This document shows, in pieces, positions 54,259-64,000 of a stretch of DNA of 64,000 nucleotides (positions are counted from its first letter, which is position 1; each line of letters opens with the position of its first letter). Origin of the DNA: Clavulina sp. PMI_390 (lineage: Eukaryota > Basidiomycota > Agaricomycetes > Cantharellales > Hydnaceae); NCBI GenBank assembly GCA_015039315.1, contig WIDE01000016.1, positions 286,716 through 350,715 of the forward strand. Reading direction: 5' to 3'. The translations under genes were made by a program, and so were the position numbers. Under the pieces are notes generated by a model. The model did no database searches and was not told where the DNA came from. It saw nothing but the letters and a program-made list of their open reading frames with translations.

Positions 54259-57118
54259 ATGTTGCGAGCGCGAAGGTTCCCTCCGCGCCCTCCAAGAGAC
54301 GCCAACGGGGCAAGTGATCATCCCGTGGATAGTCAGTCCCTCTCGGCTCACCACCAGCGCGGCCGAGTACGAGCAATCATCAGCGCGTGCTTCATTGGAA
54401 TTCTCTTCCTTCTTGTTTCCTCCAAGCGAGCTCGGCATGCACGACTCCCAATCATCTATGCCGTCTGTGCCAAAGAGGGGGCGCAAATATACACTGTCGA
54501 CGCTGAAAACTCGAATGTTGCGTGTATTGTGGTGTCAGATGATATCATTGTGGATAGAGGCTCTCTCAAGGACGTTCGCAGAAGGTGGGGAGATCGAGAT
54601 ACCACTGGACCTGCTATCGAACCTGCGGATCCCGCCAATAATCCTAGGTCTGGAACAAAGATATTCTACCTTCGGCCAGGGGAAGCACTATATCCTGGAT
54701 TCACCGACGCGCACGCCCATATTCTTGGTATGTGAACAAACTGACAGTCTGACTGTAGACCGCCGCCATTGATATTCCATTGTCTCTCAGGTTATGGAGA
54801 AGCTATGCAACTGCAGCTTCAAGATGCAAGCTCTGCAACATGTAAGCCCTACCTCTTTGCAGAACATGTGTTACTGGAAGTTCACCTCCGCCTGGAAAGC
54901 CGCTGTCCAAAAGGTCTTGGCGTATGTGGAGAGCCATGACGATGTCTTGAAGGATCCTTCGCAGTGGATAACCGGCCAAGGGTGGAACCAGAACGCCTGG
55001 GACGATCAGTCCTACCCTTCTGCAGTAAGCCTCCTCCTTGCCTCGTTGGATCCGCTATACTAACGAATAACTTGCACCTTTCTCTTTTGATCCGACCTCC
55101 CAGGCAGATCTCAATGTTGTATGTGCTATTTTCATGACCCTAGTGCCAGATGTTGACTTTATCAAATATCGTCAAGGAACTCTTGATAGGTCGGCCGATT
55201 GCACTCTACCGCGTGGATGTACATGCCATGTGGGTCTCCGACAAGGTAATTGAGCTCCTTGGCCCTCTACCGGAAACTGTAGAAGGTGGAGAAATAGTTC
55301 GCGACGCCAAGGGGAAGCCGACTGGTCAGGCGTTCTTATTGACATTGTTTCTCGCCCTGCACTCACTTCCCGTATTACTCGCAGGTATCTTCGTCGACAA
55401 CGCGATGCTTCTTGTCGGTGTGTACCGTTCCCAGACGTGATATGAGTAGGGCTAAATCAAGTCATAAGAGGCTATCAAACCAGCGTGGAGCGATCAGCAG
55501 TTATTCGCAGGTTTCAGCACTGCCATGAATGATGCTCTGCGATTCGGCCTCACTTCCAGTAAGCCCCATTCTGTCTGGCACCCGCAGGTACTAATTATTT
55601 ATACATCCCGTAGTCCACGACGCCAGTTCCTTCCCCTTCATGATCGAATTCTTCCGCAAGTGGGTGTTCACATTTGTTTTCATGAGTTATCCTGACAAAC
55701 GAGTAGGATGGCAGATCAGGGGCTGCTACCAGTTAGTCAATCCCACCAATCTCTCGTTAACAAGTGGCAACTAAATCCATTTGTAGCTACGGATATACCC
55801 TATGGCGCACCTCGACGATGGGTCCTATTGGGGCGATCAATTTGAGCGGTTCGACCACCCTTCTGGGCGATTGAACGTGCGAAGTGTAAAACTCTTCACG
55901 GATGGTATGCCTGATGGAACTCTTCGTCTCCCTGAGTACTCATCCAAAGACCTTTACTCAGGTGCTCTTGGAAGCTTCGGGGCAGCTTTGCTCGAGCCAT
56001 ATAGCGATAACCCTGCAACCAGTGGGACGTTGATCTATCCAGAGCACGTTATCACATCGATGGTTCACGATTTTGTGGCAAATGTACGCTTTCCAGATTT
56101 ATCGTATATGCACTCGTTCTCATCAGTCTCATGATGGATCTAGGGATGGCAAACTGTACGTGATATCCTTCTTCCTCTCCGCCTTGGTAATCGCTTATTT
56201 CGTCCTCCGTCTAGAACGTTCACTGCATTGGAGTGAGCTCGTCTATTCGCACACATTATTCGGTCATTCCTAACAATATACCAGGACCGAGCGAACCATA
56301 TTGTCCTCAATGCGTTCGAGGCGGCGCTACAGACTTCCAACGCGACTTCGTCTGGGAGACATAGGATCGAGCATGCTCAAATTATCCCCCTTGAAGACTT
56401 GCCTCGCTTTGCCGAGCTTGGTCGTGAGTCTGCCCAGAGTTCTATCCAGACTTTTATTCACGAAGGATTATTGCGTTTTACTGCCTAGTTATTGCGAGCA
56501 TGCAGCCCACTCACGCTACTTCAGATATGGGATATGCGGAACAAAGATTGGTAAGGTATCATTTGTATCTTCGTGCTCTCCTCCAGTCTCATGCTCCTCA
56601 TATAGGGGCCTGAAAGAATAAAGGGAGCCTATGCTTGGCAATCACTAGCTAAGTTAGTCTATATTCGAACTACTGTCACAACTCTCCCTCTAATGCTCGG
56701 GTAGAACCGGGGCCCATCTGGCGTTGGGTTCTGATGCCCCTGTTGAGAGTCTCAACCCTCTCTTTGGCTTCTATGCTGCAATCTCGCGCCTCTGGCAAGA
56801 TGGTACCTCACCACACGGACCAGGCGGCTGGTAAGCTTTCTGCATCTTCCCTGGTTATTTTTTTTGGTGCCACTCACATTTGTCATGACTAGGTATCCAT
56901 CTGAGCACCTATCACGTACGCAGGCTCTCCGAGGAATGACGATAGATGCCGCGTATGCCTCGTTCTCAGAGTCTACACTGGGCTCATTGGAAGTAGGAAA
57001 AAAGGCGGATTTCGTGGTGCTGTCTAAAGACATCATGCGGGTGCCGATCAACGAAGTTTTGAGTGCCAAGGTACAAGCTACCGTTGTCGATGGAAGGCTT
57101 GAGTTTGGAAAGTTGTAG
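54259..57118 (+). CDS. YtcJ-like amidohydrolase (amidohydrolase family 3)
   Basis: A metal-dependent hydrolase of the amidohydrolase superfamily. The start MLRARRFPP at 54259 gives an N-terminal anchor-like helix (IISACFIGILFLLVSS). Catalytic features follow in order: PGFTDAHAHILG (HxH metal ligands), ESHDDVLKDPSQWITGQGWN, GRPIALYRVDVHAMWVSDKV, RFGLTSIHDAS, VKLFTDGMPDGTL, WQTNVHCIGDRAN (His ligand), RIEHAQIIP, SMQPTHATSDM, and LGSDAPVES (Asp ligand). The C-terminal sandwich includes GSLEVGKKADFVVLSKDI. The exons around the VHCIGD motif are very small: 56144-56155 (12 bp) and 56215-56232 (18 bp). The natural substrate is unknown for most of these fungal proteins. The anchor suggests a secretory or membrane location. 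Confidence 0.87.
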
Positions 57119-57336
57119 CTCTATCGCTCCCAGTGATCGGGTTGGATAGGACCACGGAGACACAATGCAACTATGTATTTGGGAAACACGAGTTAAGGTA
57201 CAGAACAACGTTGGGAGTACATAATATTGCCTATTCAAAACATTTTTGCGATATTCAAGACAACAATAGTGGGAAACAACCCTTTTGGAGATTTTGGCTT
57301 ATGAATGCGGGTGGCAAGCGCATACAGAAGCGCAAA

Positions 57337-59704
57337 TTACATGGGTGGTGGGGAGGTGAGGTTGACGTGGACAGATTTGATCTCCATATATTCCTTGAGG
57401 GCCTCCTCACCATATTCGCGCCCCATCCCAGATTCTGTAAACGAATTAAGTGGGAAGTGCAGTGGTTGGTTAGTACAACATTCGCTACGGCTCATTGACG
57501 AGATGAATTGTGCATACGTCTGAACCCGCCGAAGGGTACATTAATCTCCACAATCGAATGCGAGTTGATCCAGATAGTGCCGGCCTGCAGCTTTCTGGCG
57601 ATTGTCAACGCGTTAGTCATTTCACGGGAGAAAATAGCAGCGGATAGGCCATAGTTGGTGTCGTTTGCAAGCTTGACGAGCTCCTCGTTTGAGCCAAAGC
57701 GGGCAACGACGACGACTAGATATCACAATTTTTATTGGAATGCGGATTCATCAAGGGGAGTGAGGCGGATAGGATGGTTAGTTCCTTCTTCAGCAACGTA
57801 AAGAACCAAGAGCAAAGCACGAACCTGGACCAAAGATTTCTTCACGGACAATTCGCATCTCAGGTTTAACGTCGGTGAAGACAGTGGGTTCAATAAAGTA
57901 ACCTTCCTCGCCAACGCGCTTTCCGCCACATTCCAACTTGGCGCCTTCTTGCTTGCCGATCTCGATGAAAGACATGATTCGCTAAATTTACAGTACCATT
58001 GTTAGCCTTGGCCGCAGAACCAAAAGCTTGAAGCGCTCACGTCGAAGTGTGTCTTGGAAATCTGAGGTCCGTTGAAAGAGTTTGGAGAGAAGGGGTCGCC
58101 CACGGGAAGGTGTGAGACGACGCCCATGAACTCCTTCATGAACGCATCGTAGATTGAATCGTGCACATACACGCGAGACCCTGCAAAGCATGTCTGGCCC
58201 ATGTTAATCCTGGGGATAGCACCCACGGAATATCAACAATGAATGAGTGATCAGCCGATGATTGAAGTCGGGAACGAAACAATCCAGCGTTTGAACTACT
58301 TACATGATACCGAATGCCGCCCACTTAGCTGCCTCGGTGATGTTTGCGTCCGCAAGCACCACACTCGGTGATTTTCCTCCAAGCTCGAGAGTAACCCTCT
58401 TCATGTTGGACTCGGCGGCAGCCTTCATAATCTGCCTGCCCACCTGAGTGCCTAGTAAGTAGCCACTTGGCCGTAAGGACTTATACCACACAAGCCATAA
58501 GGAAAGACTTACTGCCAGTAAATGAGATCTTACCAATACCCATGTGGCTCGAGAGCGCCGCCCCGACGGTGTTTCCGTACCCTGGAAGAATGCTGATGAC
58601 ACCTGGGGGGAATCCAGCCTCAACACTGAGCTGTGCGACCCTTAGAATCGTGAGCGGTGTGAGTTCGGAAGGTTTGAGGATTACACAGTTGCCTGTTGCC
58701 AAGGCCGGCGCGATTTTTAGGATCGCCATCGTTAAGGGGACATTCCACGGAACTACGGAGGCCACGATGCCGATTCTACGAATGCCAAGAGAGGACGAAG
58801 GGTTGGGAAGTGTTACGAGAAGTTTGGAAGCGAAACGCAGAAAGTATGATGGCGAACTCACGGTTCGGCGAGTGTGAATGCCATCTTGGTGAGATTAGCT
58901 ACAATTTCATACCAGGGCAGGTACGAGAAAGGCAGTAATCGAGGCGCGGTGAGATGATGAGGTTGTGATTGAGTGTCAGGGTCAGCCTTCCGCAAATCAC
59001 AACATTCACTCACTTTCCATCGTCGTTCCTTTAATCTTATCAGCCCAGCCACCGTAGTAACGTAACAGCTCTGCCGCAATGCGGATGTCGACGTGTCTCG
59101 AGAAGACATACGATAGACCTATTGTGCGGGAAATGCAAGATCGGAGGGAACGTGTCAATGAGTCATTCAATACTTGGTAAGAAGAATCAAGGGTCGTTTG
59201 AGGTCTCGCCTCATCTCTTATTCGAATATGCGCCAGCGGCGTTCGCACAACCACCAAAGAGGAAAAGAAACCGCGAAAGGAAGTGAAGGCGTACCAGCGT
59301 TGAGAGACTCGACGGCGGCAAGTTCATCGGCATGCTTCTCGATGAGCTCAGCAAGCTTGATCATGAGTTTACCGCGTTCAACCCCTGGGGTGTTCAGGCC
59401 CCATGTTGAATCGAAGGCTTTTTGGGCGGCGGCGACGGCGAGATCGACATCCTTGCTGGTGGCGCCAGCAATTTGCCCGATCACCGAACCAGTTGATGGG
59501 TTGACGAGACTAGAGAACAGGGATCAGAGAAATAGATCGAGGTATTAGACAATCAGCGCCATGGGTTGCTCACTCGATCAGGCCGCCCTCGACTGCGGGG
59601 ACGAATTTGTTGTCATAGAACAGACCAGTGGGGATCGAGACCTTGTCGGCGAAGTTGGGGAAGGGCTTCTCCTCAAAGTTCCAGTTGAAGGTAGTTCCAG
59701 CCAT
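57337..59704 (-). CDS. NAD(P)-dependent aldehyde dehydrogenase
   Basis: Oxidises aldehydes to acids. It starts [20 protein letters not shown] at 59704 with no targeting sequence, so it is probably cytosolic. The fold markers run in order: [64 protein letters not shown] (cofactor Lys), FTGST (Rossmann loop), [16 protein letters not shown] (catalytic Glu), [20 protein letters not shown] (catalytic Cys in GQTCFAGS), [28 protein letters not shown], and [20 protein letters not shown] near the C-terminus, ending at 57337. It is the full family length of about 500 residues over many exons. It belongs to the ALDH1/2-like group common in Agaricomycetes. It converges with the amidohydrolase gene about 220 bp away. 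Confidence 0.92.
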
Positions 59705-60575
59705 GGCTTTTGTGTAAGGTTGGAAAAAGTAGGGGGAGGTAGCTTCAGCAGAGCGTGAACGCTAGGTTGGAGCCCAGATGCCAAGTCGCCCCGTCTTATA
59801 TCTAGTTTGCATTGAATGGCCTTTCGTAATAATTCGGCAGAAGAAGGCGGCAGGGTCTGATCTCATTGACAAGCGGCGGCCTTCGTAGGCCTCGAGCTCA
59901 GGGAGCTTCATTTAGAGCCATTTCGTATTCTCTTGACTACGGGACCTGAGATGAATTGCCATCGATTGAGAGAAGACCTCTTGCTGATTTGAGCAGCAAA
60001 CCCCAGCTTGATGAGGGCTCACGATGCTGCGCAAACTCAACCTGATTGTGCAGGTCATCTCGGGTGTTGTGAGACGGAACACCGGTGTCGGCGCCGTCAC
60101 TGATAATGGTGACAGGTCCATTCAATTCTGATACACCCATACAGTCTGCCTTCCGCCGATCCATCCCACATTATCTCGAATTATATATGGAAGGGTGGGG
60201 AACAGTGATCCAAGGGGTGCGGATGCGCTGGTAAGGGTACCGCACAGGGTACACTGGCCACGAGGTCAATGCAAATCTATCGCAAGAGTAAAGTGCTTCG
60301 GAACAATCACACATGTTAAGCACGAGGCGGGGGTGGTCGTTCTGTTCATTATACTTGTACTTATTCGCCAAATGCGGTTCTGCACAACTCCATTACTCCT
60401 GTGTGCAATCTGGCTGGTCATCGGCGATCACAGGTTGAGGCGCCTGCCATCCAGACTTCTGGCCGATCATTTACAGGCATATTATTGTGGAGGTAGGTAA
60501 ATAGGATGTTCTGAGTCCAACTTGGGAACAAAGCCATCGATTTCATCCCTCTGCCTCGCCGGAGCCTTTTCTGAA
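59705..60575. other. Intergenic, no supported gene
   Basis: Promoter side of the aldehyde dehydrogenase and 3' side of the proteasome chaperone gene. Short overlapping frames only. Confidence 0.4.
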
Positions 60576-61810
60576 TCAGCCGAAGAGCGTCTGGTCGTGG
60601 GGTGCTCCAAACAGCCCCTGCCGCCAGCTACTCGGCTCTTTCCAAGCTGATTATCGGTTGATTGTGCACCCAGCAGCAAAAAGGAAAGGGGACACGACAG
60701 GCACATCAGGTAGATCCCCGATCAAGCCAACCCGGTATGAAGTGTCAGTCACACATATTAGGCCCGAATAGGCGGTCGCAAAAGCCAGCAAATAACAGAG
60801 GTCGTTATGAGTGAATGCAATCTCAACAGGAAGGGTAAATTTTGACGTACCAAACTCTTCCGTTATCCCAATAGCTCGTGCCACGATTGTTGCCATCATC
60901 ACTGCATCCTCTCGATTGTCTCCCTCAAGGACATATTGCAGTATCGTGGCGCTTGCTGGGGCGGAGGCGTTTCCACTCATTTCTCGTAGTAATGGTACCG
61001 TCAAGCCTGAAGAGGGTAGTTTGAATGGCTCCGAGGATGGGGAACTGCTAAATGGGTGTGGGGAGCCAGGAGGCATGAATGGGGGAATCATTGAGGAGAG
61101 CTTTTCCGTGAGAGGAGGCACTGGCGTGGATGATGAAGTGGGGAGAAAATACGCAGGGGTTCTGACAAGGAGTTGACAACGATGCTTGTTGGTGAGATAG
61201 GCGAAAAACAATGAGAATCAGGGAAAGGCGCTCACATCATATGAGAGTCTGGACGATTTGACAGATCAAGCCCGGTGAGGAACAAGATTGACGAGAAGCC
61301 CCCCTCGGTCGCATATTTTACAAATGATTGGATAAACTCCAGTTTGCAAGCCTAGGGATGCACACTGAATGGATGAGAGGGAATCCTATCATTCCGCCTG
61401 GTATAAGAACCCAAGGCTCACCTGCATTACGGGTGATCTCTGCTGCACCAGGGCATATTCTGCAAACCCACTGGGCTTGCTAAAAAGCTCCAAAGGAGTT
61501 GTGATCCCTGGCGCATTATTGTCGAGCATCCCAGCGACTGGGATGAGATATTGTGCTTGTTCGCTCAGGATTGCAACACGCTCTAGCCCGAGTGATGAGA
61601 TGAGGATGTCTACAGCTAGCTGTGGCAGGTTTGCGGTGGAGACAATGGGCTTGATTGCAAGGGCATATCCACAATGTATGCAAACGGTTTCCGCCCAGAT
61701 CGCATATCCATGAAGTAATCTTAATTAGTTTGCGAGGAAGCAACAAGCTCTTAAATGATTCTCACAACAACCAGGATTTTCCCTGAGGTAGAGAAAGCGT
61801 TAGATGCCAT
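60576..61810 (-). CDS. PAC2: Proteasome assembly chaperone 2 (PAC2/PSMG2, yeast Add66/Pba2)
   Basis: Works with PAC1 to assemble the alpha ring of the 20S proteasome. Five exons (61766-61810, 61422-61649, 61236-61351, 60851-61161, 60576-60646) join in frame to 256 residues, the usual family length. The joins restore family signatures: GKILVV/PIVSTANLPQLAVDI at the N-terminus, LISSLGLERVAIL, ITTPLELF, LVQQRSPVMQ/ACKLEF, GGFSSILFLTGLDLSNRPDS, SHM/ITPAYFLP, and a C-terminal EEF/AWKEPSSWRQGLFG followed by DQTLFG-stop. A Ser/Pro-rich loop (about residues 135-170) is longer than in animal proteins. The exon-4 acceptor was chosen at 61161/61162 because it restores TPAYFLP in frame. It is divergent with GPI1. 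Confidence 0.88.
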
Positions 61811-61913
61811 TTCTGCAGTTCCTTAGTGCAGACGATTACGCGGTGCGTCGCCGATTTGAACGAGTTCCCGTCTCGGTACCGAGGGGCCACCGAACCTCCA
61901 AAACCATGCCACG
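61811..61913. promoter_or_regulatory. Probable bidirectional promoter of PAC2 and GPI1
   Basis: Start codons at 61810 (-) and about 61914 (+) leave roughly 100 bp between them, if the GPI1 start is right. No TATA box is visible. If GPI1 has an extra 5' exon, its promoter lies inside the PAC2 gene. Confidence 0.4.
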
Positions 61914-63927
61914 ATGGCGAACAACATGTCCTCTGTCCGATTCTTCTCGTTGGAACCCCTCCAACTGGATATAATACCGAATAGAGGTCCCAAAGAAGGC
62001 GACACTGAGGCGAGGCTAAGCGAAAAATACGCCCAACTCCAGCGCTGTGATACTTCGAACAAATTGGCTGGCTTGAGCGTGGAATCGTCTATTCTCAGCA
62101 CTGTTCGTACATTATGCCAAGTTTATCCTCCTTCAACCACTGATCTCGCTAAACTAATGGCATTTCGCAGATTGAGCGATCTCAAGTCCCACAGGCGACG
62201 CTGCAGACAAGCCGTCCAGTCAAACGGCAGCGAAGTCTCTCGGTGGCCGCTGCCTCTGTCGCTTCTCGCTCCATCACTTCAACAATTTCGCGGTTCTGTA
62301 ATACTCCTGCAATCATATGGAAAGGGACTTATCTGAAGGATATATCTGCATCGAGTCAGCTGCCCGTCCCGCCACTTTCCATTTGCTCCGTCTGCTCACC
62401 TTCTTCTTGATGATCAGTTCAACAGATTGATGTGCGGAATGAGCAAGCTCGTCTGCTCCCCGGTCAATACCGTATGATAAGTCGCCTCCTAAAGCAAGAT
62501 CTGCCGTCTGCATCTGCACAATACATCCAGTAAGATTCTGCACCTTCACATTGTCACGCTAGCACTGAAGCACACCTCTCCTTATAGTTTCTATAACTGC
62601 GTGTGGCTTATCCTCAACGATATGATTGTTGGCTGGACATTCGGAACGTTCTTGAGGGACAACAGCGAGCTACTTGGGAACCTGGTTGGGCACTATACAA
62701 CGGTGCGCAGATTGTCTTCTTCTTCATACCCGGTCGTGCAATTGACGATATGTTGCTGATTACACAGCTAATGACTGTCCAAATGATGCGTGAGGGTCTT
62801 CTTTGGCTCGACGACTGGCCTGCTGGGCTCAAGCTCAATACCGAATTGAGCCATTTCTTCTGCCAATCGTATCTCGCCGGTATTGATGTTTGGAGTGGTA
62901 CGTATCCGTGCACAAATATTACTTCCTCACTCCTAATCGCTCAACTCTTTGGTATCTTCCTTTAGGAGGACTCACCAGCATCATCCCTTACTTCCCCCAC
63001 ATCATATACCTCATTGGCTGCTCTGGCCCTTTGGGCTTCACTATGACATTGTCTCTCATATCGGATGTCATTGGTCTGCTTACCGCACCACTATACTTTT
63101 CTTACCTTGTCGCGACCTCCATCTTCCGGACTCAGCTCAGTGCTGCCGGATCTCTGTGGCGCCTCTTCCGCGGTACGCACTTTTCATCTGGACTCACAAA
63201 TGACAAACTTTGACTGAAATATTACCCGTAGGAAAGCGCAGAAACGTCTTGCAGAACCGGACGGATGCATGGGAGTATGACATGGATCAACTCCTGCTTG
63301 GCACGATCCTCTTTACTCTCTTGGCGTTCTTGTTCCCGACTATAGTGGTGTATTACTTGCTATTCGCGGTCGTTAGTTCGCTCTCCTTGGATTACATATT
63401 AAGTGGTATGGCAGCTGATGCATTGGTGCTGACAGGTTCGACTCTTGACGATATTCGTGCACGCGTCGCTGGAAACCTTACTCGTATTCATGAACCATTT
63501 CCCACTCTTTACTGTCATGCTGAGGCTAAAGGACCCCGCGCGGCTTCCTGGTATGCGCTATTCTCCTCCTTGTATATGTGGTGCGCTTTCTGAATACTTG
63601 CATCCTTTCAGGCGGGGTCTACATCGTATTAGAAGGCGCAGAGCGGAAACCAGTCATCAAGGTACAGCCTACTTGTCTTATCTCCATCAACCCACCGTCG
63701 TCCTAACATGCAGCTTCTTCAAGAACTCCCCGATCCCTCTCAGTCGCATTTTCTTCCAATATCGTATGTTAAATTGTGTAGTGTTCCTATTCACAACACC
63801 TCACTGATGACCCTCATTCCGTTATGCTATGTACAACAGTACGACTATGGTCCAACCTGACCGCTCACTACAGCCCCTTGCGGCTATTGAAATGTCTCTT
63901 GACTGGAGGTTTCATCACACCAATTGA
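61914..63927 (+). CDS. GPI1: GPI-GlcNAc transferase subunit GPI1 (PIG-Q)
   Basis: Subunit of the ER complex that adds GlcNAc to phosphatidylinositol, the first step of GPI-anchor synthesis. Joined exons read VRFFSLEPLQLDIIP, IERSQVPQATL, WKGTYLKDISAS/IQQIDVR, NEQARLL, HFYNCVWLILNDMIVGWTFG, TFLRDNSELLG, WLDDWPAGLKLNTELSHFF, GLTSIIPYFPHIIYLIG, LYFSYLVATSIFRTQLSAAG, SLWRLFRGKRRNVLQNRTD, YDMDQLLLGTILFTLLAFLF, GGVYIVLEGAER and LDWRFHHTN-stop at 63927. The WLDDWPAGLKLN and LFRGKRRNVLQNRTD blocks are diagnostic. Multiple membrane helices match the family. The start is uncertain: ATG 61914 gives an N-terminus shorter than usual, so an upstream exon may be missing from my model. Confidence 0.88.
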
Positions 63928-64000
63928 ACGATACTCGATCCGATATGACTCGAGTGCTCCTTCGTAACAATGACTAGGCGTCAGCATTTCGTTTGACTCA

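Noticed and set aside
54164..54772. Plus-strand 202-codon frame
   Set aside because: Overlaps the amidohydrolase first exon in another frame; the amidohydrolase frame carries the DAHAH metal motif.
61369..61713. Plus-strand frame of 114 codons
   Set aside because: Antisense shadow of PAC2, whose exons explain the region.

Overview
The window looks like a stretch of a filamentous basidiomycete genome, probably an Agaricomycete. The evidence is dense short introns (mostly 50-65 bp, GT-AG), Kozak-like starts, a chitin deacetylase, pepsin-like secreted protease, RTA1-family proteins, and F-box proteins with a coiled-coil lead-in to the F-box. A Rhizoctonia/Ceratobasidium-type host is only a guess. 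Exon joins were done by eye; where I could keep the frame through every junction I say so.

Layout. 0.4-1.9 kb: secreted chitin deacetylase. 2.5-6.5 kb: two paralogous proteins of unknown function on the minus strand, separated by a 566-bp element with 24-bp terminal inverted repeats (MITE-like). 6.5-9.3 kb: no convincing gene. 9.3-12.9 kb: a 1106-residue, proline/serine-rich protein with one RanBP2-type zinc finger. 12.9-14.85 kb: non-coding, pyrimidine-rich.

14.9-34.2 kb is the most striking region: seven copies of RTA1-family seven-transmembrane genes. Five appear intact (14855-16359 +, 23183-24629 -, 27924-29409 +, 30478-31884 +, 32723-34197 +) and two are decayed (about 19345-19985 and 25368-27251). 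They form two subfamilies that differ in loop sequence and intron positions. The first copy and about 2.2 kb downstream of it are duplicated near 19.3-22.4 kb. A 10-N assembly gap at 18749-18758 is flanked by a 95-bp exact direct repeat, most likely an unmerged overlap.

35.6-49.9 kb is a second duplicated neighbourhood: two single-pass membrane proteins with mucin-like stalks (+ strand), each followed by F-box genes in the opposite orientation (three on the minus strand), then a secreted aspartic protease with an unusual second catalytic motif (DTA instead of DTG), then a fourth, more divergent F-box gene (+).

50.2-63.9 kb holds single-copy-looking genes: a DHA2-type MFS exporter (-), a YtcJ-like amidohydrolase with two tiny exons at its metal-binding motif (+), an aldehyde dehydrogenase (-) convergent with it, and a divergent housekeeping pair, proteasome assembly chaperone 2 (-) and the GPI-anchor enzyme subunit GPI1/PIG-Q (+), with start codons about 100 bp apart.

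I found no CRISPR array, rRNA, convincing tRNA or autonomous transposon. I do not see a clearly new biological system; the best candidates for follow-up are the RTA1 cluster, the membrane-protein/F-box duplication, and the unknown paralog pair with its MITE.
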